A stretch of 64,000 nucleotides of DNA from Nonomuraea gerenzanensis (GTDB lineage: Bacteria; Actinomycetota; Actinomycetes; Streptosporangiales; Streptosporangiaceae), in NCBI RefSeq assembly GCF_020215645.1, contig NZ_CP084058.1:2294001-2358000 (forward strand), written 5' to 3'. The notes beneath the pieces are model-generated. The model was not told where the DNA came from. It did no database searches and saw only the letters and a list, made by a program, of their open reading frames with translations. The translations under genes were made by a program, and so were the position numbers. Positions 54,313 to 61,949 of the stretch are shown in pieces. Position 1 is the stretch's first letter, and each line of letters starts with the position of its first letter.

Positions 54313-55311
54313 TCACGAGATGCAGGCGTCGATCTCGGCCAGATAGGCCTCCTTGAGCGGCCTGGGCAGCCAGGCGATCTCGAAGGCGTTGCGCTGGAGC
54401 TGAGCCAGCTCCTCGGGCGTGAGCTGGAGCGCCTCCTGCAGGGCGAGCAGGTTCTCCTGCACGTAGCCGTCGAAGTAGGCCGGGTCGTCGGAGTTGACCG
54501 TCACCCGCACGCCCAGGTCCATCAGCTTGCGGATGCCCTCGGCCTTCATCGAGTCGGTGACGTAGCCGTTGCTGATCGGACAGCAGGTCAACCCCATGCC
54601 GCGGGCCAGCACGACCTCGACCAGCCGCTGGTCCTCCAGGATGTTGACGCCGTGGTCGATCCGGTCGACGCCGATCTCCTCGATGGCCTGCCGGATGTGC
54701 TCGATCGCGTCGTCCTGGTCGACGTCGCAGTGCATGGTCAGCAGGTAGCCCTCCTGCCTGGCCCGCTCGTACACGGCGGCGAACTTGCGCGGCGGGTTGC
54801 CCCGCTCGTCGGAGTCGAGCCCGATGCCGGCGATCCACTCCTTGTACGGCAGCGACTCCAGCAGCGTCGCCATCGCGTACTCGGCCTGGAAGTCGCGCAG
54901 GAAGCACATGATGAGCTGGGCCCGCACCCCGAGCTGCGCGTGCGCGTCCATCAGCGCCCGCCGCAGCCCCCTGATCACCACGTCGAACGGCACGCCGCGC
55001 GACGTGTGCGCCTGCGGGTCGAAGAAGATCTCCGCGTACCGGACGTTCTGCTCGGCGGCCCTGCGCAGGTAGGCCATGGCCAGGTCGTAGAAGTCGGGCT
55101 CGGTGCGCAGCACCTTCATGCCCTCGTAGTAGATCGTCAGGAACGAGGACAGGCTGTCGAAGGTATAGGCGGCCCGCATCTCCTCCACGGAGGAGTAGGG
55201 CAGCTCCAGACCGTTGCGCGCAGCCAGCTCGAACTTGAGCTCGGGCTCCAGCGTGCCCTCGATGTGCAGGTGCAGCTCGCACTTGGGCAGCGCGGCGATG
55301 AAATCCTTCAC
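54313..55311 (-). CDS. Adenosine/adenine-deaminase-family amidohydrolase with altered active site
   Basis: A 332-residue metal-dependent deaminase. Metal ligands of the family are present: His14 and His16 in HLHIEGT, His194, and Asp275 in NSDDPAYFDGY; His220 lies in RIDHGV. The usual HAGE motif, where Glu protonates the purine, reads HCDVDQ, so the Glu position is Val197 and Asp196/Asp198 are the nearest acids. The SDDP-YF ending resembles adenine or 6-substituted purine deaminases more than adenosine deaminase. The substrate could be adenine, an N6-modified purine or 6-aminodeoxyfutalosine, the last suggested only by the menA neighbour. It starts 9 bp after menA's stop, on the same strand. 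Confidence 0.78.
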   Translation of the reverse strand: MKDFIAALPKCELHLHIEGTLEPELKFELAARNGLELPYSSVEEMRAAYTFDSLSSFLTIYYEGMKVLRTEPDFYDLAMAYLRRAAEQNVRYAEIFFDPQAHTSRGVPFDVVIRGLRRALMDAHAQLGVRAQLIMCFLRDFQAEYAMATLLESLPYKEWIAGIGLDSDERGNPPRKFAAVYERARQEGYLLTMHCDVDQDDAIEHIRQAIEEIGVDRIDHGVNILEDQRLVEVVLARGMGLTCCPISNGYVTDSMKAEGIRKLMDLGVRVTVNSDDPAYFDGYVQENLLALQEALQLTPEELAQLQRNAFEIAWLPRPLKEAYLAEIDACIS

Positions 55312-55320
55312 CGTCCCACC

Positions 55321-56196
55321 CTAGAAGATGATCGCCAGCCCCACCGCGAAGAGCGTGCCGTAGGCCAGCTGCAGCTTGCCCGTCTGCTGCAGCACCGCGA
55401 TCAGCGCCGGCCCCACGGCCTTGCCCAGCACAGCCCTGATCGGGGCGATCGCCAGCGGCACGGCCAGCAGCACCAGCGCCGCCCACGGCGTGATCGGCAC
55501 CATCGCCAGCGCCACCACGAACGGCAGCACCTGGCAGGCCACGTACAGCGTGCGCGTACGCTCGGCCCCCAGCAGCACCGCCAGCGTGCGCTTGCCCGAC
55601 TGCCCATCCGTGCCGACGTCGCGCAGGTTGTTGACCACCAGCATCGAGCACGACAGCAGCCCCACCGGGATCGAGGCGATCAGCGCCGCCCAGCTCAGCT
55701 GCTCCGTCTGCACGTACGCCGTGCCGACCACGGGCACGACCCCGAAGAAGACGAACACGGCCACCTCGCCCAGGCCGCGGTAACCGTACGGGCGCTTGCC
55801 GCCGGTGTAGAACCAGGCGGCGGCGATCGCCGCCGCGCCCACCAGCAGCACCCACCACGCCCGCGTCACCAGCACCAGGACCAGGCCCAGCACCGCGGCG
55901 AGCGCGAAGCAGCCCAGCGCGGCCGTCAGCACCTCACGGGGCGTGGCCGCGCGCGAGCCGACCAGCCGCATCGGGCCGACCCGCTGGTCGTCGGTGCCGC
56001 GGATGCCGTCGCTGTAGTCGTTGGCGTAGTTGACGCCGATCTGCAGCGACAGCGCCACGAGCAGGGCCAGGACCGCCCGCCACCACACGAATCCGCCTTC
56101 GCCGATGGCCACGCCGGTGCCCACCATGACGGGCACGACGGCGTTCGGCAGCGTGCGCGGGCGTGCTCCGGCGATCCACTGGGCGGGGGTTGCCAT
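55321..56196 (-). CDS. menA: 1,4-dihydroxy-2-naphthoate polyprenyltransferase
   Basis: A 291-residue UbiA-family prenyltransferase with eight to nine membrane helices. The first Asp-rich motif NYANDYSDGIRGTD and the second NNLRDVGTDGQSGKRTLAV bind Mg-diphosphate of the polyprenyl donor. It attaches the side chain in menaquinone synthesis, in the membrane. PRTLPNAVVPVMVGTGVA at the N-terminus is typical of MenA. The ATG at 56196 is followed closely by the deaminase gene downstream. The other menaquinone genes are not in this window. Close relatives also serve the futalosine route, so the acceptor is not certain. Confidence 0.92.
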   Translation of the reverse strand: MATPAQWIAGARPRTLPNAVVPVMVGTGVAIGEGGFVWWRAVLALLVALSLQIGVNYANDYSDGIRGTDDQRVGPMRLVGSRAATPREVLTAALGCFALAAVLGLVLVLVTRAWWVLLVGAAAIAAAWFYTGGKRPYGYRGLGEVAVFVFFGVVPVVGTAYVQTEQLSWAALIASIPVGLLSCSMLVVNNLRDVGTDGQSGKRTLAVLLGAERTRTLYVACQVLPFVVALAMVPITPWAALVLLAVPLAIAPIRAVLGKAVGPALIAVLQQTGKLQLAYGTLFAVGLAIIF

Positions 56197-56211
56197 GTTG
56201 TCGTTCTACCT

Positions 56212-56820
56212 CTAGCTGATGTCGGTCGTGAGCCTGATCATCCGGACCGGGCGGCCCATGTCGAGGACGCGCTCCGCCATGTCCTCGCCCCATCCCGCCG
56301 ACTCCAGGAAACCGAGCATCGCGTAGTTCTCCGCGAAGACCCAGGTGACGATCTGACGGAAGCCGTCCTCGCGCATGTAGTCGACGGTGGCGTTGAGCAG
56401 GCGGCTGCCGTGGCCCCGCCGGACGAAGTCGGGGTCGACCAGCAGCGTCAGCATCTCGGCCACCCGTCCGGGGTCGAGATCGGGGTCCTCGGCGGGCGCA
56501 TGGGAGACGAGCCCGACCACGCGCTCCCCGCCACGCGGGGTGACCAGGGCGGCACTTCCGCCCGCGCCGAGAGCGGGAAAGCCCTCGGTGTCGAGGATGG
56601 TCTCCACCGCCACCAGCACCCGGTGCATGGGGCTGGGCGGGGCGACGATCGCCTCGTCCCACTGGCGCAGCCACATCTTCTCGGCCGCCGCGCCAGTCAT
56701 CTGCTCGAGTGGGCCCTCGGGGAGGAAGTCCCGATAGCCGTAGCGCCAGGCGCGGATCTGACAATTCGCTACCTGGAGCACATCCTCGCGCCGGGCCGCC
56801 CGGACGCCTACGTCTGCCAT
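56212..56820 (-). CDS. GNAT-family N-acetyltransferase
   Basis: A 202-residue acetyltransferase: VGVRAARREDVLQVANCQI and AWRYGYRDFLPE at the N-terminus, the beta4 strand MLTLLVDPDFVRRGHGSRLLNATV (in which RRGHGSRLL binds the CoA pyrophosphate), and ENYAMLGFLESAGWGEDM at the C-terminus. The substrate is unknown. ATG 56820 is used; longer reading upstream is Arg/Ala-rich antisense-like sequence. It lies upstream of menA with 15 bp between and may be in the same transcript. Confidence 0.86.
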   Translation of the reverse strand: MADVGVRAARREDVLQVANCQIRAWRYGYRDFLPEGPLEQMTGAAAEKMWLRQWDEAIVAPPSPMHRVLVAVETILDTEGFPALGAGGSAALVTPRGGERVVGLVSHAPAEDPDLDPGRVAEMLTLLVDPDFVRRGHGSRLLNATVDYMREDGFRQIVTWVFAENYAMLGFLESAGWGEDMAERVLDMGRPVRMIRLTTDIS

Positions 56821-56864
56821 CTCGGCCCGCTCCTTCGCCTGCCGTTCATGCCACAAGGCACGAG

Positions 56865-57386
56865 TTACACCGTATCGGTGTTTGAGGCTTGGAGACGACG
56901 CGAACCCCGCTTCCTCGCCCGGTAAGCCCGTGTCTTGGTGCGGTTGCCGCATACCCGCATCGAACACCACGAGCGGGAACGGTTCTTCGACAAGTCGATG
57001 AACGCCCACTGACAGGTTTCCTCCGCGCACACCTTCAGCCGGTCCCACGTCGCGCCCAGCGGCGCCGCCGCGATCCTGGCCAGCCCGCCCCGCACCCCGG
57101 CGACCGCCGGCACCAGCTCCGGCGCCCCGCCCCGCACCTCCACCCGCAGCGGCAGGTCCGGCAGCTCGGCCCGCTCGCGTCTGAGCGCGGCACGCAGGCC
57201 CTCGCGCAGCGCGTGCGCGGTCTGCAGGTCGTCGTCGGTGGCGCGGTCGCGCGGGCCGACGAGGTCGCGCTCGCGCAGCCACACCGCCAGCTCGGCGGGG
57301 GAGGACAGCTCGTCCGCTTGGGTTTCCACATCGAACGTGTTCACGAAGTCTCGTACGAGCTCCGCGGGGTACGGCATGCCCGCCAC
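56865..57386 (-). CDS. CGNR zinc-finger (ABATE-type) protein
   Basis: A 173-residue protein. The first 110 residues fit the ABATE domain that senses a ligand (RDFVNTFDVETQADELSSPA, WLRERDLV). The C-terminus has the zinc-binding CGNR domain: CAEETCQWAFIDLSKNRSRS, then WCSMRVCGNRTKTRAYRARK, with four cysteines and a basic helix that binds nucleic acid. Such proteins are probable transcription regulators. The C-terminal tail (SRRLQASNTDTV) is not conserved in style. It lies between the MocR gene (1 bp gap) and the GNAT gene on the same strand. Confidence 0.88.
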   Translation of the reverse strand: MAGMPYPAELVRDFVNTFDVETQADELSSPAELAVWLRERDLVGPRDRATDDDLQTAHALREGLRAALRRERAELPDLPLRVEVRGGAPELVPAVAGVRGGLARIAAAPLGATWDRLKVCAEETCQWAFIDLSKNRSRSWCSMRVCGNRTKTRAYRARKRGSRRLQASNTDTV

Positions 57387-57387
57387 T

Positions 57388-58788
57388 CTACTTCCCCGTG
57401 ATCGCCAGTGCCTCGGCGAGCCTCCTGACCCCTTCGCGCAGCTCCGCCAGATGCGCGGCGGCCATGTGCGTGAGCCTGATCCGCGGCCCCGGCGGCTCCG
57501 ACGCGTAGTACAACCGGCCGGGGCTGACCAGCACCCCGTTCCGCCTGGCGGCCTCCACCAGTGCGGTCTCGTCCACCTCGGCGGGCAGCCGGACCCACAG
57601 GTGCATCCCGCCCGCGGGCAGCAGGTGCGGCTCCGCCTCCGGCAGCAGCTCGGCCAGGGCCGCCGCGAGCGCGTCGCGGCGCGTCGCGATCTCGCCGTGC
57701 ACCGCCGTCAGGTGCCGCCGCCAGGCCGGCGACCCCACGAACTCCAGCGCCGTCTCCTGCAGAGGCCGCGCCACGAAGAACGACTCCACGAGCTGGCTCG
57801 CCCGCAGCCGGTGCGCCGCCGGGCCCCTGGCGATGACGGCCGCCACCCGCATGCTCGGCGACAGGATCTTGGTCAGCGACACGATGTGCACCACGGTGCC
57901 GTGCCGGTCCATCGAGGCCAGGGACGCGGGCGGCTGCGCGGTCAGATACCGGGCGTAGTCGTCCTCCACCACGAACGCCCCCGCCGCCCTGGCCACCTCC
58001 AGCACCTGCTCCCTGCGCTCCGGCGGCAGGGTGGCGCCCGTGGGGTTGTGCAGGGTCGGCTGGCAGAAGAACACCCGCGCCCCGGTGACCGCGAACGCCT
58101 CCGCCAGCAGCTCAGGGCGTACGCCGTCGCGGTCCATGGGCACGGCCGTGGCCCGCAGCCCGGCCGCCCTGGCCGCCGCCAGCGCGCCCGGGTAGGTGGG
58201 CGTCTCGACCAGGATGGGCGTCCCCGGCGCCGCCAGCGCCCTGAACGCGTGCGTCAGCGCCGCCTGGCCGCCACTCACCACCAGTGCGTCGGCCTCCGTC
58301 ACGTCGCTGCCCGCCTGCGTCGCGAACCAGCGCCGCAGCTCCCGCAGGCCCGTCAGCGGCGGCATCGCCCAGGCGTCCGGCCTGCGCACCGCCCGCGCCG
58401 CGGCGGCGGCCAGCTGCCTGTCCGGGCGCAGGCCCGGCCGCAGATACCCGCCGGTCAGCGGCACCACCCCCTCGGGAGCCGCGCCCAGCAGCACCGACAC
58501 CGGCCCCTCGTCCACCACCCGGTCGCCCAACGCGACGGTCTGCCAGGAGAGGTCGGGGGCGTCCTGCGCGTGGCCGGTCCGCTGCGTCACGAAGGCGCCG
58601 CTGCCTGGCCTCGTCACCACCCGGCCCTCCGCCGCCAGTTGGCCGATGGCTCTGGAGACGGTGACGGGGCTGACGTTGTGGCGGCGCATGATCTCGCGGC
58701 TGGAGGGGAGGCGGGCGCCTGGGCCTAGGCGGTCGGCCTCTTCGCGCAGTATCGCGGCGATCTGGGCGATACTGCTATCGTTGGTCAT
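57388..58788 (-). CDS. MocR-type GntR/aminotransferase regulator
   Basis: A 466-residue MocR protein. The N-terminal winged helix (residues 1-70) is IAQIAAILREEADRLGPGAR, LPSSREIMRRHNVSPVTVSR and the wing RPGSGAFV. The rest is a fold-type I aminotransferase: NPTGATLPPERR, VVEDDYARYL and the PLP lysine in HIVSLTKILSPSMR. PLP or a PLP-amine adduct is the usual effector. The ATG at 58786-58788 overlaps the ATG of the divergent EamA transporter frame (58787-58789); MocR regulators often control such divergent exporters. Confidence 0.92.
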   Translation of the reverse strand: MTNDSSIAQIAAILREEADRLGPGARLPSSREIMRRHNVSPVTVSRAIGQLAAEGRVVTRPGSGAFVTQRTGHAQDAPDLSWQTVALGDRVVDEGPVSVLLGAAPEGVVPLTGGYLRPGLRPDRQLAAAAARAVRRPDAWAMPPLTGLRELRRWFATQAGSDVTEADALVVSGGQAALTHAFRALAAPGTPILVETPTYPGALAAARAAGLRATAVPMDRDGVRPELLAEAFAVTGARVFFCQPTLHNPTGATLPPERREQVLEVARAAGAFVVEDDYARYLTAQPPASLASMDRHGTVVHIVSLTKILSPSMRVAAVIARGPAAHRLRASQLVESFFVARPLQETALEFVGSPAWRRHLTAVHGEIATRRDALAAALAELLPEAEPHLLPAGGMHLWVRLPAEVDETALVEAARRNGVLVSPGRLYYASEPPGPRIRLTHMAAAHLAELREGVRRLAEALAITGK

Positions 58789-59965
58789 GAAAGTTGAGAA
58801 TAGCGCTACTGGGGTTGGGGGAGTAGCGGTCCCGCCGGACGCAGGCACCGGCGCGGGCGTCGGCACCAGCGCGGTCGCAGGCACCGGCACAGGCACCGGC
58901 ACAGTCTCAGGCACCAGCACCAGCACCGGCACCGGCACAGTCGCAGACACCAGCACGGGCGACCAGCTTGTGCGCCGGGACGGCGCGCTCGTGGGCGTGC
59001 GCTCCGGCAGCCTCTCTGGCAGCCCCTCGGGTCGGCTTTTGGGTTGGCTCTCGGGTCGGCTCTCGGGTCGGCTCTCGGGTCGGCTCTCGGACGGGCCTTC
59101 GGGCCGGCGCGGCGGGACGGGGCTGGCCTTCCTCGGCGTCCTGGCGTTCTCGGGCTCCATGCCGGCCACCGTCTACGCAATCCGCGGCTTCGACCCGTGG
59201 CTGGTGGCGGTGGGCAGGGCCGTCATAGCAGGCGCCATCGCCGTGATCTGCCTGAAAGCCGCCCGGCACCCCCTCCTCCCACCCAGATCGCAGTGGCCCG
59301 CCTACGCCCTGATCATCCTGGGCGTCGTCATCGGCTTCCCCGTCTTCAGCAGCCTCGCCCTCGCCCTGGGCGCCAGCACCGCCCACTCCGCCGTGATCGT
59401 CGGCCTCCTCCCGGCCGCCACGGCCGCCTGCGCCGTCCTACGCGCCTCGGAACGCCCCCGCCCCCTGTTCTGGGTCGGCTGTACGACCGGCGCCGCCGCC
59501 ATCACCGCCTTCACCCTCATCCAGCACCAGGGCCGGCCGTCCTGGCCCGACCTGCTCCTCCTCGGCGCCCTCGGCTCCGCGGCGATCGGCTACACGGAGG
59601 GCGGCCGCCTGGCCAAGCACACCCCGGGCTGGCGGGTCATCTCCCACGCCCTGGTCCTCTCGCTCCCCCTGACGGTCCCCGTCACGGCGGTCCTCGCCGC
59701 CACCACCCCGATCACCGTCACGGGCGAGGCCCTGGCGGGCTTCGCGTACGTGTCGGTGATCTCCATGTTCGTGGGCTTCATCCCCTGGTACGCGGGCCTG
59801 GCCAGAGGCGGGATCGCCAGAGCGGGGCAGACCCAGCTCACCCAGCCCCTGATGACGCTCGTCTGGGCCTGGTTCCTGATGGGGGAGCGGTTCGGGCCGC
59901 TGACCGTGGTGGCGGCGCTGGCCGTCCTGGTGTGCGTGGCCATCACCCAGCGCGCCCGTACTTGA
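58787..59965 (+). CDS. EamA/DMT-family transporter (N-terminus uncertain)
   Basis: A 392-codon frame whose last 280 residues are a ten-helix DMT/EamA exporter (GLAFLGVLAFSGSMPATVYA, then two EamA repeats, the second with YVSVISMFVGFIPWYAGLAR and QTQLTQPLMTLVWAWFL). The first 108 codons are low-complexity Gly/Thr/Ser sequence built from GGCACN repeats and a 12-bp tandem repeat. The true start may be well inside, just before the first membrane helix, since starting at 58787 would leave no room for a divergent promoter. Members export amino acids, metabolites or drugs; the substrate is unknown. Likely controlled by the divergent MocR protein. Confidence 0.8.
   Translation: MKVENSATGVGGVAVPPDAGTGAGVGTSAVAGTGTGTGTVSGTSTSTGTGTVADTSTGDQLVRRDGALVGVRSGSLSGSPSGRLLGWLSGRLSGRLSGRLSDGPSGRRGGTGLAFLGVLAFSGSMPATVYAIRGFDPWLVAVGRAVIAGAIAVICLKAARHPLLPPRSQWPAYALIILGVVIGFPVFSSLALALGASTAHSAVIVGLLPAATAACAVLRASERPRPLFWVGCTTGAAAITAFTLIQHQGRPSWPDLLLLGALGSAAIGYTEGGRLAKHTPGWRVISHALVLSLPLTVPVTAVLAATTPITVTGEALAGFAYVSVISMFVGFIPWYAGLARGGIARAGQTQLTQPLMTLVWAWFLMGERFGPLTVVAALAVLVCVAITQRART
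59029..59088 (+). repeat. 12-bp tandem repeat before the EamA domain
   Basis: Five units of GGGTCGGCTCTC (first two with single-base changes) start at 59029, 59041, 59053, 59065 and 59077. In frame they encode repeating SGRL. The preceding stretch 58832-58955 is also repetitive (GGCACC/GGCACA hexamers). Together they make a likely length-variable spacer between the divergent MocR gene and the transporter. Confidence 0.85.
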
Positions 59966-60010
59966 AAGCCGTGACGCCGCCCCGCAGGATGGCAGAGGAG
60001 GTGTCACAAC

Positions 60011-61033
60011 ATGGCGGACCTCACGATCCCAGAGGGCGGGTTCTGGCCGGCGCCGGAGATCCCGCAGCCCAACATCTATCCCATGGAATGGCGGGTGGAG
60101 ACGGAGAAGCTCGCCGCCATCTACGAGAAGTCCAAGCGCGAGCTCTGGAACCCGGCCGACCTGCCCTGGGACGGCCTCGACCCGAGCGACTTCACCAGGG
60201 AGCAGCGCCTGGGCGTCATGTACTGGTTCGCCGTGCTGGCGAACTTCGACGCCTCGGGGCCGGCGGTGTTCGCCCGCGCCACCATCCAGGCCTTCGAGAA
60301 GCACGAGGAGGACCCGGTCAGGAAGTGCTTCTTCTCGATCACCCGTGACGAGATGAACCACGAGGAGTGCTGCCAGCGCACCATCGCCAAGCTCTGGCCG
60401 GGCGGCCCGCTCGACTGGACCCCGTCCGACGACCTCGAATCGGCCGCCCACAACAACATCGGCTGGCTCTACCACAACGGCGGCCGCTACTGGACCGGCT
60501 ACAACTCGGCCGTCGGCAAGTATTCCCTGCCCGTGCTGTTCACCAGCTTCATGATGGGCGAGATGGCCGCGTCCACCCTGTTCAGAGGCATGTCGTCGGG
60601 CACCACCCATCCGGTCTTCAGCAAGATGTTCGAGCGCATCGGCCGCGACGAGGCGCGCCATCTGAAGATTTGCATGACCATCCTGGAGAACGAATGGCCG
60701 GGCCTCACCGACGAGACCCGCGCCCTCATCACCCGCCAGCTGAGAGCGGGCTTCGTCTTCCTCAGCATGATCCTGTGGGAGCCGCCCGAGGGCTTCTGGG
60801 AGCTGCCGCCGTACTTCCTGGACAACCACCGCGTCCTGATGGACCACGCCAGGCAGGCGGGGCTCGGCGTCCTGTCGTTCGAGGAGCAGAAGGAGAACTG
60901 GCGCGTGGCGATGGCCCACATCCGCGCCATCGTGGAGCGGTGGGGAATCGCGTTCCCGGCCATTCCCGAGCTGAACCTGGAGGGTGTGCACGTCGATTTC
61001 ATCGACCCGGAGGAAATTATTCCGGTCTTCTAG
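60011..61033 (+). CDS. Ferritin-like diiron protein
   Basis: A 340-residue helical protein with two ExxH iron motifs, Glu114-x-x-His117 in DEMNHEECC and Glu214-x-x-His217 in RDEARHLK, plus Glu184 in MMGEMAAS. That is the ligand set of ferritin-like diiron oxygenases and oxidases. The long aromatic N-terminus (FWPAPEIPQPNIYPMEWRVE) and the C-terminus (VHVDFIDPEEIIPVF) are not typical of ferritin or ribonucleotide reductase R2, so it may be an oxygenase or N-oxygenase. The ATG follows GAGGAGGTG. The ASCH gene begins 10 bp downstream, and the two may be co-transcribed. The substrate is unknown. Confidence 0.8.
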   Translation: MADLTIPEGGFWPAPEIPQPNIYPMEWRVETEKLAAIYEKSKRELWNPADLPWDGLDPSDFTREQRLGVMYWFAVLANFDASGPAVFARATIQAFEKHEEDPVRKCFFSITRDEMNHEECCQRTIAKLWPGGPLDWTPSDDLESAAHNNIGWLYHNGGRYWTGYNSAVGKYSLPVLFTSFMMGEMAASTLFRGMSSGTTHPVFSKMFERIGRDEARHLKICMTILENEWPGLTDETRALITRQLRAGFVFLSMILWEPPEGFWELPPYFLDNHRVLMDHARQAGLGVLSFEEQKENWRVAMAHIRAIVERWGIAFPAIPELNLEGVHVDFIDPEEIIPVF

Positions 61034-61043
61034 GATGGGTGGC

Positions 61044-61457
61044 ATGTGGCCACGCATCGACGGGCTGAGGGTGATGGAGCTCGGCACCCCGGGGAAGGTC
61101 CGGGCCGAGCTTACCGGGCTGGCATTGTCGGGTGCCAAGAAAGCGACGGCGGGCATTCTGCCGCTCGACTACGAGGCTGAGGGGGAGGAAGTCGAGCGGG
61201 TCGGTGAGCGGCTTGTGCTCGTTGATTCTTCGGGTGAGCGGGTGGGGGAAATTGAGATAACCCGGGTCGAGCTGACGCCGTTCGCCGAAGTGGGGTGGGA
61301 GTTCGCCGAGGCCGAGGGGGAGGGGTATGGGTCGGTTGCTGATTGGCGGGAGACCCATCGGCGGTATTGGGCGGGGGTGGGGTATGAGGTCGAGGACAGG
61401 ACTACGGTGGTGTGCCTCTGGTTTCGCCTCGTGTCCTCTGCTCATGCTGCTTCGTGA
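61044..61457 (+). CDS. ASCH-domain protein
   Basis: A 137-residue ASCH-domain protein, a PUA-like fold that binds RNA or modified nucleosides; some members are amidohydrolases of acetylated cytidine. Evidence: WPRIDGLRVMELGTPGKVRA, LSGAKKATAGILPLDYEAEG with the family's G-K-AT segment, and EITRVELTPFAEVGWEFAEA, ending in VVCLWFRLV. ATG 61044 starts the conserved MWPRIDG; ATG 61035 is also in frame. Codon use is noticeably less GC-biased than its neighbours (runs of GGGTATGGG type), which may hint at transfer. Confidence 0.82.
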   Translation: MWPRIDGLRVMELGTPGKVRAELTGLALSGAKKATAGILPLDYEAEGEEVERVGERLVLVDSSGERVGEIEITRVELTPFAEVGWEFAEAEGEGYGSVADWRETHRRYWAGVGYEVEDRTTVVCLWFRLVSSAHAAS

Positions 61458-61949
61458 TCGGGGTGGCGCGCTCGCAGTGCGGCGGTCGGTCAGCGTCCGG
61501 CGCAGGCTTCCACCATCGGCGCGTCCCGCTCCTGGCCTGAGCGGATCTCGTCCTACGCTCCTCGATCGGCCGACGAGCTTGCTCACCCCGCACCTCTTGC
61601 GCGCTTCCGCACTTCTCGCGCGCCCCGAACTTCTCGCCCCGCCCGCGCGTGCGCTCGCCCCAGAGTCCTCACGTGCCCAGAGTCGTCACGTGCCCCAAGG
61701 TCCTCACGTGCGTCAAAACCTCACATGCCCCTCACGCGCCCCGCACTCCTAGCTCGGCCCGCGGCCTTCGCCCTCCATTCCGCCTGCCCCCTCGAATCGG
61801 CCTTGCCGTCGCCGTCGGGCACGTGCCCAGCCCCGTCACCTTGATGGCACGTCCCCCAAGCCCATGGCACGTCACCACCGTCGGCTCCTTAGCCGATGAC
61901 ACGTCACCGTCACCACCGTCGGCCCCTGAGCGCATGGCACGCCACCTAA
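61458..61949. repeat. Gene-free region with imperfect CACGTG repeats
   Basis: About 490 bp between the ASCH stop and the insertion sequence, with no convincing gene. CACGTG occurs at 61670, 61687 and 61705 with CACATG at 61722 and CACGCG at 61733, in ~17-bp imperfect units of the type AGTCCTCACGTGCC. Further on, ATGGCACG-type units recur at about 61846-61945. Sense and antisense readings are Pro/Ser-rich and look non-coding. It could be a decayed gene, a binding-site array or a degenerate repeat near the IS insertion point. Confidence 0.55.

Noticed and set aside
61670..61738. CRISPR array or tRNA-like repeat
   Set aside because: Units are short, imperfect and without unique spacers of fixed size.
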